From Flavihumibacter sp. (GTDB lineage Bacteria; Bacteroidota; Bacteroidia; Chitinophagales; Chitinophagaceae): DNA of 6,371 bases. Below the pieces are notes generated by a model, which searched no databases, was not told the DNA's origin, and worked only from the letters and a program-made list of their open reading frames with translations. Shown one piece after another: positions 1 to 6,371 of the stretch. Positions within the stretch are counted from its first letter, which is position 1. Each line of letters opens with the position of its first letter. The position numbers and the translations under genes were made by a program. Location of the stretch: contig JALOMU010000104.1 of assembly GCA_025455285.1 (NCBI GenBank), positions 1 to 6,371 of the forward strand, written 5' to 3'.

Positions 1-465
1 GGGAAACAGCAATTTACGATCATACTAACGCAGGGGCTTAACCGACAAATCCGGCGTATGTGTGAATACCTCGGCTATGAGGTAACGGCGCTGAGAAGGG
101 TACGTTTCATGCACCTGACTATTGGCAATCTGGCTATAGGAAAATGGCGGATGCTGAGTGCGGTTGAAATGGAGAAATTGCAGGCGGCCATTGAAGAATC
201 CTCCGGACTACCGGTTAAGAGCAAACGAATCAAACCTGAGCGGGTACCAAAAGCAAAAGGTGCGCCTAAAGGGGCAACTCTGGAGAAGGAAACTGTTAAG
301 GCAAAGGCAGCAACTGAAACCAAGGCTCCGATAAGATCGAAGGGGTCGGGAGCTACTGCCAAAATGAAAAATACAACAGGCGCCAAACCAGGGGGCAAAA
401 TTGAAAAAGAGCCCGCAAAAAAAGGCTCTTATAAAGCGTTTCGGCAGAAAGGTCGTCAGCGATAA
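1..465 (+). CDS. rluF: 23S rRNA pseudouridine synthase RluF, C-terminal part (5' end outside window)
   Basis: This is the last 154 residues of an RsuA/RluB/E/F-type pseudouridine synthase; by family it isomerises a uridine (2604 in E. coli numbering) in 23S rRNA in the cytoplasm. Reading frame 1 is open from base 1. It shows the family block GLNRQIRRMCEYLGYEV (fragment residues 12-28), followed by a V-R-F-M-H segment and the G-K-W-R-x-L turn (47-52), both closely like E. coli RluF. The catalytic Asp and any S4 domain lie upstream of the window. From about residue 70 to the end the protein is a low-complexity tail rich in Lys, Ala, Pro, Gly and Glu, ending in K-A-F-R-Q-K-G-R-Q-R; E. coli RluF also has a basic, probably disordered tail that could contact RNA. 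The stop is 12 bp from the stop of the facing DUF2207 gene. RluF rather than RluB or RluE is chosen from the 'NRQIRRMCEYLGYEV' wording and the tail. Confidence 0.86.
   Translation, partial: GKQQFTIILTQGLNRQIRRMCEYLGYEVTALRRVRFMHLTIGNLAIGKWRMLSAVEMEKLQAAIEESSGLPVKSKRIKPERVPKAKGAPKGATLEKETVKAKAATETKAPIRSKGSGATAKMKNTTGAKPGGKIEKEPAKKGSYKAFRQKGRQR
398..430 (-). terminator. candidate intrinsic terminator of the lemA–DUF2207 operon, inside the rluF coding region
   Basis: On the minus strand AAGAGCC (complement of 424-430) pairs with GGCTCTT (complement of 407-413) around a 10-nt T-rich loop. The transcript then continues as TTTCAATTTT, so the GC core is followed at once by five T. This lies about 48-80 bp past the DUF2207 stop. 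On the plus strand the same stem is followed by ATAAAG, with no T tract, so it looks one-directional. It sits in the Lys/Glu-rich tail codons of rluF, where A-rich codons give T tracts on the other strand, so chance formation is possible. Confidence 0.5.
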
Positions 466-477
466 CAGGAGATGGAA

Positions 478-2613
478 TTACCATCCTCCGCCTCCTCCGC
501 CTCCTCCACCACCGCCACTAGATCCACCTCCTCTGCTGCCACCACTGCTGCTGCTGGGTGGGGTGGAAGAGGAAGAAATGGTACTGGATAAACCGGAGGA
601 TACGCCTTTGGTTAAATCAGCAAATTGCAGGTTTTGAGAAAAGCCCCTGCCAGCATGAAAATAACCTGGTTGATAGCCCTGTTCCAGGGCTTTTTGCAGA
701 ATGGAATCAAATTGTTCCGCCCATTCGTTTTCAACTTTTAATGCAATTGCGTAAGGCAGGTAGCGTTCAAAAAGATCCAATGTTTTTTCAGGAGGAGTGA
801 GGGTATTGAACATACGTTGCTCGGTATGTTCCAGGTACATTTTAAAGCCTTCAATATGGTCGGCGATTTTTCTGCCCTCTATTGTATAAGCCGGTAGTAT
901 CCTGTAAAAAACGATCAGGATAATGAGCAATAGTACCAGGCTGCTGGCTGCAAAAATTCCAAGAGGAACGGTAAAGTTCTGAACCAGGAACACAATACTG
1001 GCGCCAAAACAAATGAAGAGCAGAAAGGCTCCCCAGAAAATAACACCGCGGTTTAAAGAAAAATAGCCTTCTTTTTTGTTGTGCCCTTTTTCCAACTGAA
1101 ATTTATTCTTCAATTGGGTTTCCAGGGAAGTGTAAAGTGATCTCAGCGTGCTGTTATAAGTGCCTGCTTTTAACTGCATGCCATAGAGTGCTGAAATATC
1201 CAGACCGAATCGTTGCATCAGCACACTGGCACTGGGACTGGCAACATGCCTGACATTATTAAAATTGTATTCGGTACCAGCAAACCAGGAACTGCCCTTG
1301 TTCACTTCGATTTCCAGTTGTTTTTGAACGGCAGCATCTACCAGGCTGGCAACAAACAGATGAGAGCCATAGTGTTGCTGGTGGATATATCCTACATCGG
1401 CGGGACGTAAACCGGCAGGAGGTTCAAACTGCGGAAAGATGGTACTCTTCTCAGGGTCTTTTCCTTTTTTTCGCCAGATATTCCAGTAAACGATTGGAAC
1501 TAAAAAAAGCACGGCCAGCAGCAAGGGCACCAGCCAATTGGCACGCATGAAATTCAGGATATCATCCGTAGAGCCGGGAGGAATAAGGACCCCTTTCTGG
1601 ATATCAGCAGCGATGGTGAGTCCCTCGTAGGATTGGAGTCCGCGGGTTGTCTGAAATTGAATGGTATTACCGGTTGGTTTGGTAAAGCTGCAGTATTGTT
1701 CTGTTGAGCCCATCAATCCGGTGTAACATTGCTGGGCGCCAATTTCAGCCTGTGCTGGGAATTCCAGCGTAGCTGCAACCGTATCAAACCGAAAGCCCCA
1801 TCCATTACCATTTACATTCCAGTAGAGTTCATCGCGGTCGGGGTGAAATATTAATTGGCGATTGGTTTCATACTTCAGCACATAGGTATAGATGCCTTTT
1901 GGAAGAACAACATCCGCGTTGCCGATTTGCACGCGGGTACCATTGTCAAGAGATTGTGTAGTATAGTTTTCTTCCTTACCATCCAGTAGAACCGATTTCA
2001 GGTTAAATCCGGTATGGACCCAATAACCTTTCTGGTGCAGGTATTTGGTTGGAAAATCGCGGAGGATGCCTCTTTTGATATCATCGTTTTCACTGAGCAT
2101 GCCGCCATCACCATTGTAAATTCTGATGGTTTCGGTAACCTCAATCTTGCCATCGGGCAGGATCTTTAAGTTGGAATGAAAATTCAAAACCCGGTCTGAT
2201 TCATCCCCTTCTAATAAGGGATGAACTGAAGCGGGTGTGGTTACAATACGTTCTAATGCCTCCTTCAGCTTTGAGAGATAGGCGGCTTGCCTGGATTGAA
2301 AAGCAGCTGAGCCTGGGGCTGGGTTGCCGGGCCTGAATTTCATATCCAGTTCCCGGAAGGAAAACAGAGAAAGTGATTTCACTAATTCGGCTATACGCGG
2401 CCGGTAGGCATTGTAGCGGTCGTTGAAAAGTGACGGTCCGACAGCTTTTTCTGCAGCAGCAGACCGAAGTGTGGCGCTGGTGATGGAATCCACCATAGCA
2501 GGTGGAATATATTTCGATGAGTACTCGGTAATAGTGAAACCTTCCTGTGCAAAAGCGGATCGAAGCAGCAGGCAGCAACAGCCAAGCAGGAAAAGCAATC
2601 TGAATGTTCGCAT
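478..2613 (-). CDS. DUF2207 domain-containing membrane protein with Gly/Ser-rich C-terminal tail
   Basis: This is a 711-residue envelope protein of the DUF2207 family (YciQ-like), whose biochemical role is unknown. A signal peptide covers residues 1-22, with likely cleavage after S-A-F-A. Residues 23-138 match no domain I recognise. The DUF2207 extracytoplasmic region starts near 141 (V-L-N-F-H-S-N-L-K-I) and runs to about 355; C296 and C308 could form a disulfide. A first membrane helix (about 359-379) is followed by the basic stretch RKKGKD, placing the next region (380-520) in the cytoplasm; it carries the family motifs FEPP (396-399) and YGSHLF (415-420). Two more helices (about 523-545 and 549-572) lead to the conserved block EGFKMYLEHTE (588-598) and ERYLPYA (616-622). 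The tail from about 671 is Ser-rich, then nearly pure Gly, ending in Trp. The ATG at 2613 is chosen because it directly precedes the signal peptide. The gene lies 11 bp after lemA, so the two are probably one operon. Confidence 0.88.
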   Translation of the reverse strand: MRTFRLLFLLGCCCLLLRSAFAQEGFTITEYSSKYIPPAMVDSITSATLRSAAAEKAVGPSLFNDRYNAYRPRIAELVKSLSLFSFRELDMKFRPGNPAPGSAAFQSRQAAYLSKLKEALERIVTTPASVHPLLEGDESDRVLNFHSNLKILPDGKIEVTETIRIYNGDGGMLSENDDIKRGILRDFPTKYLHQKGYWVHTGFNLKSVLLDGKEENYTTQSLDNGTRVQIGNADVVLPKGIYTYVLKYETNRQLIFHPDRDELYWNVNGNGWGFRFDTVAATLEFPAQAEIGAQQCYTGLMGSTEQYCSFTKPTGNTIQFQTTRGLQSYEGLTIAADIQKGVLIPPGSTDDILNFMRANWLVPLLLAVLFLVPIVYWNIWRKKGKDPEKSTIFPQFEPPAGLRPADVGYIHQQHYGSHLFVASLVDAAVQKQLEIEVNKGSSWFAGTEYNFNNVRHVASPSASVLMQRFGLDISALYGMQLKAGTYNSTLRSLYTSLETQLKNKFQLEKGHNKKEGYFSLNRGVIFWGAFLLFICFGASIVFLVQNFTVPLGIFAASSLVLLLIILIVFYRILPAYTIEGRKIADHIEGFKMYLEHTEQRMFNTLTPPEKTLDLFERYLPYAIALKVENEWAEQFDSILQKALEQGYQPGYFHAGRGFSQNLQFADLTKGVSSGLSSTISSSSTPPSSSSGGSRGGGSSGGGGGGGGGGGW
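485..511 (-). repeat. 9-bp tandem repeat encoding the poly-Gly tail of the DUF2207 protein
   Basis: On the plus strand CCTCCGCCT occurs at 485-493 and again exactly at 494-502, followed by a degenerate copy CCTCCACCA at 503-511. On the coding strand this gives GGN codons for the Gly run just before the final Trp. A nine-base unit keeps the reading frame, so gain or loss of a unit would change tail length without breaking the gene. Confidence 0.75.
675..695 (+). terminator. terminator-like hairpin on the plus strand, possibly for rluF, inside the DUF2207 coding region
   Basis: AGCCCTG (675-681) pairs perfectly with CAGGGCT (685-691) around the 3-nt loop TTC, followed by TTTT (692-695) and then GC. 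The stem is GC-rich with a T run directly after it, the classic intrinsic terminator form. It lies about 210 bp after the rluF stop, and no better candidate occurs nearer. It is read antisense to DUF2207 codons for K-A-L-E-Q-G-Y, so it could be a by-product of that coding sequence. Confidence 0.42.
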
Positions 2614-2624
2614 AAGCAGAGCAG

Positions 2625-3182
2625 TTAGGAGCCGAATTTTACTTTTGGAACTTCCCGGCTTTCCGGATTTTCTTCAAAGAAAGGTTCGGCTTTGAAACCG
2701 AAAAGGGATGCCACGATATTACTGGGAAACACTTCCACAGAAGAATTGAAATTGCGGACAGTGGCATTATAGTACCGGCGGCTCTGGTTCAGATTGGTTT
2801 CAATTTCTTTGAGATCCTGTTGGAGTTGCAGGAAATTCTGGTTGGCTTTGAGTTCGGGATATGCTTCAGCAAGGGCAAAAAACTTTGTCAGGGCTGCATT
2901 TAGCTGGTTACTTGCTTCCATTTGCTCAGCAGGGGAAGTACCTGTCTGCAGTTGATTGCGCCATTTGATTACATCGGTGAGGGTACTGCTTTCATGAAGG
3001 GCATATCCCTTTACAGTTTCAACGAGGTTGGGTATAAGATCGTTCCTTTGTTGCAGGAAGGTGCCAATACCACTCCAGCCTTCGCGCACCAGGATACGTT
3101 GTTTAACCAGGCGGTTGTAGAAGTAGATCAAGACAATTCCAAGTAGAACGATGATGAGTATTACCAGGTAGGAGACTGCCAT
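2625..3182 (-). CDS. lemA: LemA family protein
   Basis: This is a complete 185-residue LemA family protein, close to the usual family length. Residues 4-22 form one hydrophobic helix, followed by N-R-L-V-K-Q-R; the positive charges after the helix suggest a short outside N-terminus and a C-terminal helical domain on the cytoplasmic side. The signature blocks are clear: VREGWSGIGTFLQQRNDLIP (32-51) continuing to V-E-T-V-K-G-Y-A, and ALAEAYPELKANQNFLQLQ (103-121) continuing through E-I-E-T-N-L-N-Q-S-R-R-Y-Y-N (127-139) to FPSNIVASLFGF (152-163). LemA proteins form antiparallel helical bundles; their molecular role is not settled, although MamQ of magnetosome bacteria is a relative. It is the first gene of a two-gene unit with the DUF2207 protein, 11 bp away, a pairing common for this family. 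The ATG at 3182 sits right before the membrane helix and behind an AT-rich leader, with no Shine-Dalgarno sequence. Confidence 0.93.
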   Translation of the reverse strand: MAVSYLVILIIVLLGIVLIYFYNRLVKQRILVREGWSGIGTFLQQRNDLIPNLVETVKGYALHESSTLTDVIKWRNQLQTGTSPAEQMEASNQLNAALTKFFALAEAYPELKANQNFLQLQQDLKEIETNLNQSRRYYNATVRNFNSSVEVFPSNIVASLFGFKAEPFFEENPESREVPKVKFGS

Positions 3183-3283
3183 GGATTATATTTATTTATA
3201 ATAATAAGGTTTTTCGTGAAATTCGCCTAAAAGGATTAAACAAGACAAGTAACTGGTATTATTGCAGAAATAATTGTTCAGGA
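3183..3283. promoter_or_regulatory. divergent intergenic region with promoters for lemA and the histidine kinase
   Basis: These 101 bp separate two divergent starts, so both promoters are expected here or just inside the genes. On the plus strand TATTATTG (3257-3264) matches the Bacteroidota -7 consensus TAnnTTTG at five of six fixed positions and lies 20 bp before the kinase ATG; I see no clear -33 TTTG at the right spacing. On the minus strand the best match is TATTTCTG near 3266-3273, also five of six but about 85 bp from lemA. The 25 bp just before the lemA ATG are almost all A/T, as is common for translation starts in this phylum. No ribosome-binding site is convincing: AGGA abuts the kinase ATG too closely to act. 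I see no operator-like repeat. Confidence 0.4.
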
Positions 3284-5620
3284 ATGAAGAGAGGGTTTTG
3301 GGAAATTGCTAAACAAGCACCTGTAGGATTTTGTATACTCACAGGGGATGAATTTATTGTGGAAATGGCCAACGAGGCCTTTCTGGAGATGGCGGATAAA
3401 ACAGAACAGGAGGTATTAAATACAAGAATTTTTGATGTTTTTCCGGAAGTTCGCGAACTGGTGGAGCCTGCACTATTAAACGTGTACCATACCGGTGATC
3501 CATTTACAGCGACAGATTACAAGGTTGATTTAAAACGAAGCGGGAAACCTCAAACGGCCTATTTTAATCTGATATACCAACCCTTGCGAAATGATGAAGG
3601 TTGGATTTCTGGGATCATTGTCATTGCCATGGAGGTTACTGACCTGGTAGTATCCAGGAAAAAACTGGAGCACCGGGAGAAGAATTTTCGCCAGATGGTG
3701 ATGGATTCTCCCATTGCTATGACGATACTGAGAGGTCGGGAATTAATTATTGAAATGGCCAATGAGCTGATGTTAACCAAATTTTGGAGGAGGACGGCGG
3801 CAGAGGTAAATGGCAGACCCTTACTAGAAGTATTTCCGGAACTGGAAGGACAGCGATTTCCAGATTTGCTTCTGCATGTGTTGGACTCTGGTGAAGTATG
3901 CCGGGATAAGGAGGCGGAAGCAATTGTGGATGCAAAAGATGGGCGTAAGGTTTTTTTCATCGATTTTGAATATGCGCCCCTTATGGAAGAATCGGGAGAA
4001 GGGGTAACGGGTGTTATGGTAAGTGCCTATGATGTAACAGAAACAGTACTTGCAAAGCGCGCGGCAAAAGAAGCTGAGGAACGACTGAAACTGGCGATTG
4101 AATCAACTGGAATGGGTACCTATGAGGTAGACCTGGTTGATAATCAAATGACCTATTCCCGTAGTTTTCTTCAAATCTTTGGTATGAATCCGGATTTGCC
4201 GGTGGATCGAAAAGCATTGGTAAGCAGGATTCATCCGGATGATCTTGAAATCCGGCGCAAGGCGCATGAACGCTCCTTGCAAACAGGAGTACTAACCTAT
4301 GAATTCAGGCTCAACAGGGGAGACAATGAATGGCGTTGGATCAAAGCCTGGGGCAGGGTATTATTTGATGAAGCTGGAAAGCCCCTTCGATTAACCGGGA
4401 CTATCCTGGATACAACAGAAGAGAAACTCACCTTACTGGCATTAAGAAGCAGCGAAAAAAGATTCAGAACCCTGGCAGATACACTGCCAGCCATGGTATG
4501 GATAAGTGATCCGGAAGGTAATCTGTATTATTATAACCGATCCGTGTATGAGTATTCCGGGTTTACGCCAGAAGACCTGGCCCGCGTTGGATGGATCGAG
4601 ATTGTGCATCCGGAGGACAGAAAGGAAAACATTGAAAAATGGATGCAATCCATCCGAACTGGTGAACCCTTTTTGTTTGAACATCGCTTTCGCAGGCAGG
4701 ATGGTGCCTATCGCTGGCAATTGAGCAGGGCTGTTCCTCAATACAATGAAAATGGGCAGGTAGAAATGTGGGTTGGAAGCAGTACGGATATTCACGAGCA
4801 CAAAATCTTTGCGGATGAATTGGAGCAGCAGGTAAATCAACGCACACAGGAGTTAATGGATTCCAATGAAGCCTTGTTAAAATCGAATACGGAACTGGCC
4901 CAGTTTGCATATGTAGCAAGTCATGATCTGCAAGAACCGCTGCGTAAGATCCAGACTTTTGTAACGATGGTGTCTGACCTGGAAAGTTCCCGGATTTCTG
5001 AAAAGGGAGCAGAAATTCTCCAACGCTTACGGTCAACCGCGGAACGCATGCAGCAACTGGTAATTGATCTGTTATCCTATTCCAGGGTAAATAAGATGGA
5101 AAATCATTTTACCAAAACGGATTTAAACTACCTGGTGCATACCATACTTCAGCAATTGGAAGAAAGTATTGATCATCGTCAAATCAAAATACAACTTGAT
5201 ACATTGCCAGTAATGTGGGCGGTACCTTTTCAAATAGAGCAGCTATTTACCAACCTGCTAAGCAATGCGATAAAGTTTTCTGATCAGGGTAAATCGGCTA
5301 AAATTCAGATTCGATACCAATACCTGCCTGCAGGTAAACATACCGAACAAGGATTGAATAAAAGCTGGACCTATCACAAAATTGAAGTGGAAGACAATGG
5401 GATCGGATTTGATAATGAATATCGGGATAGAATCTTCCAGGTATTTCAACGACTTCATGGAAAAGATACTTTTCCGGGAACCGGAATCGGGTTGGCGATT
5501 TGTAAAAAGATCATCGATAATCACCAGGGCCTAATCAAAGCAAGTGGTACCATCGGCAAAGGGGCTATGTTTACCATATTTATTCCCGATTTTTCTTCTG
5601 AAGGCCCTTCCAATATTTAA
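3284..5620 (+). CDS. soluble sensor histidine kinase with four PAS domains
   Basis: This 778-residue sensor kinase has no signal peptide or membrane helix, so it is probably cytoplasmic. Four PAS domains come first: PAS1 (about 6-123), PAS2 (134-255), PAS3 (265-382, with the PAC-like Y-E-F-R-L-N...W-R-W-I-K) and PAS4 (393-508, with H-P-E-D-R and Y-R-W). A heptad-like linker (508-538) leads to the DHp helix with H-box ASHDLQEPLRKI (545-556); the phospho-acceptor should be H547. The ATPase domain has the N-box NLLSNAIKF (657-665), the G1 box EDNGIGF (703-709), FQVFQRL (718-724) and the G2 box PGTGIGLAI (731-739), so all catalytic motifs are intact. No LOV cysteine motif or haem motif was recognised, so the signal is unknown. 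There is no receiver domain and no response regulator in the window. The ATG at 3284 is the only one between the lemA start and PAS1. The last 41 bp overlap the facing ATPase gene. Confidence 0.93.
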   Translation: MKRGFWEIAKQAPVGFCILTGDEFIVEMANEAFLEMADKTEQEVLNTRIFDVFPEVRELVEPALLNVYHTGDPFTATDYKVDLKRSGKPQTAYFNLIYQPLRNDEGWISGIIVIAMEVTDLVVSRKKLEHREKNFRQMVMDSPIAMTILRGRELIIEMANELMLTKFWRRTAAEVNGRPLLEVFPELEGQRFPDLLLHVLDSGEVCRDKEAEAIVDAKDGRKVFFIDFEYAPLMEESGEGVTGVMVSAYDVTETVLAKRAAKEAEERLKLAIESTGMGTYEVDLVDNQMTYSRSFLQIFGMNPDLPVDRKALVSRIHPDDLEIRRKAHERSLQTGVLTYEFRLNRGDNEWRWIKAWGRVLFDEAGKPLRLTGTILDTTEEKLTLLALRSSEKRFRTLADTLPAMVWISDPEGNLYYYNRSVYEYSGFTPEDLARVGWIEIVHPEDRKENIEKWMQSIRTGEPFLFEHRFRRQDGAYRWQLSRAVPQYNENGQVEMWVGSSTDIHEHKIFADELEQQVNQRTQELMDSNEALLKSNTELAQFAYVASHDLQEPLRKIQTFVTMVSDLESSRISEKGAEILQRLRSTAERMQQLVIDLLSYSRVNKMENHFTKTDLNYLVHTILQQLEESIDHRQIKIQLDTLPVMWAVPFQIEQLFTNLLSNAIKFSDQGKSAKIQIRYQYLPAGKHTEQGLNKSWTYHKIEVEDNGIGFDNEYRDRIFQVFQRLHGKDTFPGTGIGLAICKKIIDNHQGLIKASGTIGKGAMFTIFIPDFSSEGPSNI

Positions 5621-6371
5621 TTGGCTCCATCCATAAAACGGAAACAGCACCAGACAACACGCAATAGAGATACAGGTTGGAGTCGATGTGACGGAACCCA
5701 AAGAAGTTGCGGGAGGCTGGAATCCATAACAGCAAAACTGTCAGCAAAACAGTAAGTGTGATTATGAGGGGGATCAGTCGGTTTTTATACCGAATCGTAG
5801 TAAAAATGGTAAAGCGAAAAGAACGGTTGACCAGAGTAAGAAAAATATTTGCAGTAACCAGGGTCAGAAACACCATAGTACGGGTAGCTGTTTCATCCAG
5901 GCCGGACCGCCATGCATATTGATAAATTCCAAGACAGGCAGCTGTTATAACGAGTCCCTGGACTACACTCACACTAAGTTCGCGCCAACTGAAAAATGTG
6001 GTTTGAAAGGGACGTGGAGGGGCCTGCATGGTACCAGCTTCCATTGGTTCATTTTCATAGATGATGGAACAGGTGGGACCCATAATTAATTCCAGGAAAA
6101 TCACATGAACCGGAGTGAAAATGCTGGGAAATGCCCAGCCTAAAGCCAGCGGAATAAATACAGTGAGGATGATCGGAATATGAATAGAAATAATGTACCG
6201 GATGGCTTTTTTTAGATTGGTATATATTTTTCGCCCCATGGCAACGGCTTCTGCCATCTTGCCCAGGTCGTCGTCTGTAATTACCAGGGAGGCTGCTTTT
6301 TTAGCCAGCTCGGAACCTTTATCACCCATAGCAATACCGATATGGGCGGCTTTCAATGCAGGGCCATCATT
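5580..6371 (-). CDS. P-type cation-transporting ATPase, C-terminal part (5' end outside window)
   Basis: These are the last 263 residues of a P-type ATPase, an ATP-driven cation pump of the inner membrane. The frame is open to the right edge and begins N-D-G-P-A-L-K-A-A, the end of the hinge motif of the HAD domain, then HIGIAMG (10-16) and E-L-A-K-K-A-A-S-L-V-I-T-D-D-D (21-35). The Cation_ATPase_C region follows: M5 at about 55-79 (A-I-R-Y-I-I-S-I-H-I-P-I), M6 at 86-105 (PVHVIFLELIMGPTCSIIY), then three or four more helices at about 133-150, 165-182, 199-217 and 233-249. The final residues are basic. The phosphorylation Asp and the M4 site lie outside. The canonical Ca2+ ligands of M5 and M6 in SERCA are not conserved, so the ion cannot be named. 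The visible ATP-hinge and membrane core look intact. A TTG at 6356 can be read as a start but lies inside the conserved motif and is not one. Confidence 0.9.
   Translation of the reverse strand, partial: NDGPALKAAHIGIAMGDKGSELAKKAASLVITDDDLGKMAEAVAMGRKIYTNLKKAIRYIISIHIPIILTVFIPLALGWAFPSIFTPVHVIFLELIMGPTCSIIYENEPMEAGTMQAPPRPFQTTFFSWRELSVSVVQGLVITAACLGIYQYAWRSGLDETATRTMVFLTLVTANIFLTLVNRSFRFTIFTTIRYKNRLIPLIITLTVLLTVLLLWIPASRNFFGFRHIDSNLYLYCVLSGAVSVLWMEPIKYWKGLQKKNRE

Noticed and set aside
485..530. G-rich minus strand as a possible G-quadruplex
   Set aside because: The runs are mostly GG, not GGG or longer, and are fully explained by Gly codons; at best a weak two-layer structure.
401..637. Plus-strand open frame with a long poly-Pro run
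   Set aside because: It is the antisense image of the Gly codons of the DUF2207 tail and overlaps rluF out of frame; no start context or domain supports it.
2578..2613. Lipobox-like L-L-G-C (residues 9-12) in the DUF2207 signal sequence, followed by two more Cys
   Set aside because: It would leave a hydrophobic core of only about six residues, whereas S-A-F-A at 19-22 gives a normal signal peptidase I site; the triple Cys lies in the hydrophobic core.
3186..3201. TTATA...TATAA inverted repeat before lemA
   Set aside because: It is a five-base all-AT repeat in AT-rich sequence, expected by chance.
4563..5036. 157-codon open frame antisense to the kinase
   Set aside because: Its sequence has no recognisable domain, and it lies wholly opposite the conserved PAS4 and DHp coding region; it is a shadow frame.
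5459..5486. Two adjacent hairpins, GGAAAAG-ATA-CTTTTCC and TTCCGG-GAA-CCGGAA, as a terminator for the ATPase
   Set aside because: Neither is followed by a T run on the minus strand, they share bases so cannot both form, and they lie in the conserved G2-box codons of the kinase.
5610..5624. CCAAT-ATTTA-ATTGG hairpin over the kinase stop codon as a shared terminator
   Set aside because: The stem is only five pairs with little GC and has no T tract on either side.

Overview
The window looks like ordinary chromosome from a Bacteroidota member, probably of the Chitinophagaceae/Sphingobacteriia type. I infer this from protein style: a RluF with a long basic tail, a lemA–DUF2207 pair, a soluble multi-PAS histidine kinase, and a P-type ATPase of the 'IHIPI / LELIMGPTCS' kind. 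The starts also lack Shine-Dalgarno sequences and sit behind AT-rich leaders. The lineage call rests on recalled family patterns, not on a search. I see no RNA genes, CRISPR array, insertion sequence, phage gene or attachment site.

Layout, left to right. Bases 1-465 (+) hold the 3' end of rluF, a 23S rRNA pseudouridine synthase. After a 12-bp gap, facing it, a two-gene minus-strand operon runs from 3182 down to 478: lemA first, then a large DUF2207 membrane protein with a Gly/Ser-rich tail. A 101-bp divergent intergenic region (3183-3283) separates lemA from a plus-strand gene for a soluble histidine kinase with four PAS domains (3284-5620). The kinase runs tail-to-tail into a minus-strand P-type cation ATPase (5580-6371, cut by the right edge), and the two coding regions overlap by 41 bp.

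How the genes relate. lemA and the DUF2207 gene are 11 bp apart and very likely co-transcribed; LemA proteins often sit next to DUF2207 or TPM-domain membrane proteins, and the role of the pair is not established. The kinase has no response regulator in the window, so its output is unknown. rluF and the ATPase appear unrelated to their neighbours and only share borders with them.

The most interesting structure is the compact convergent border at the left. A terminator-like hairpin for the minus-strand operon lies inside the rluF coding sequence (about 398-430). A terminator-like hairpin for the plus strand lies inside the DUF2207 coding sequence (about 675-695). If both work, the rluF and lemA-operon transcripts overlap by up to about 300 nt in antisense. 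I do not see a new multi-gene system here; the findings are modest.
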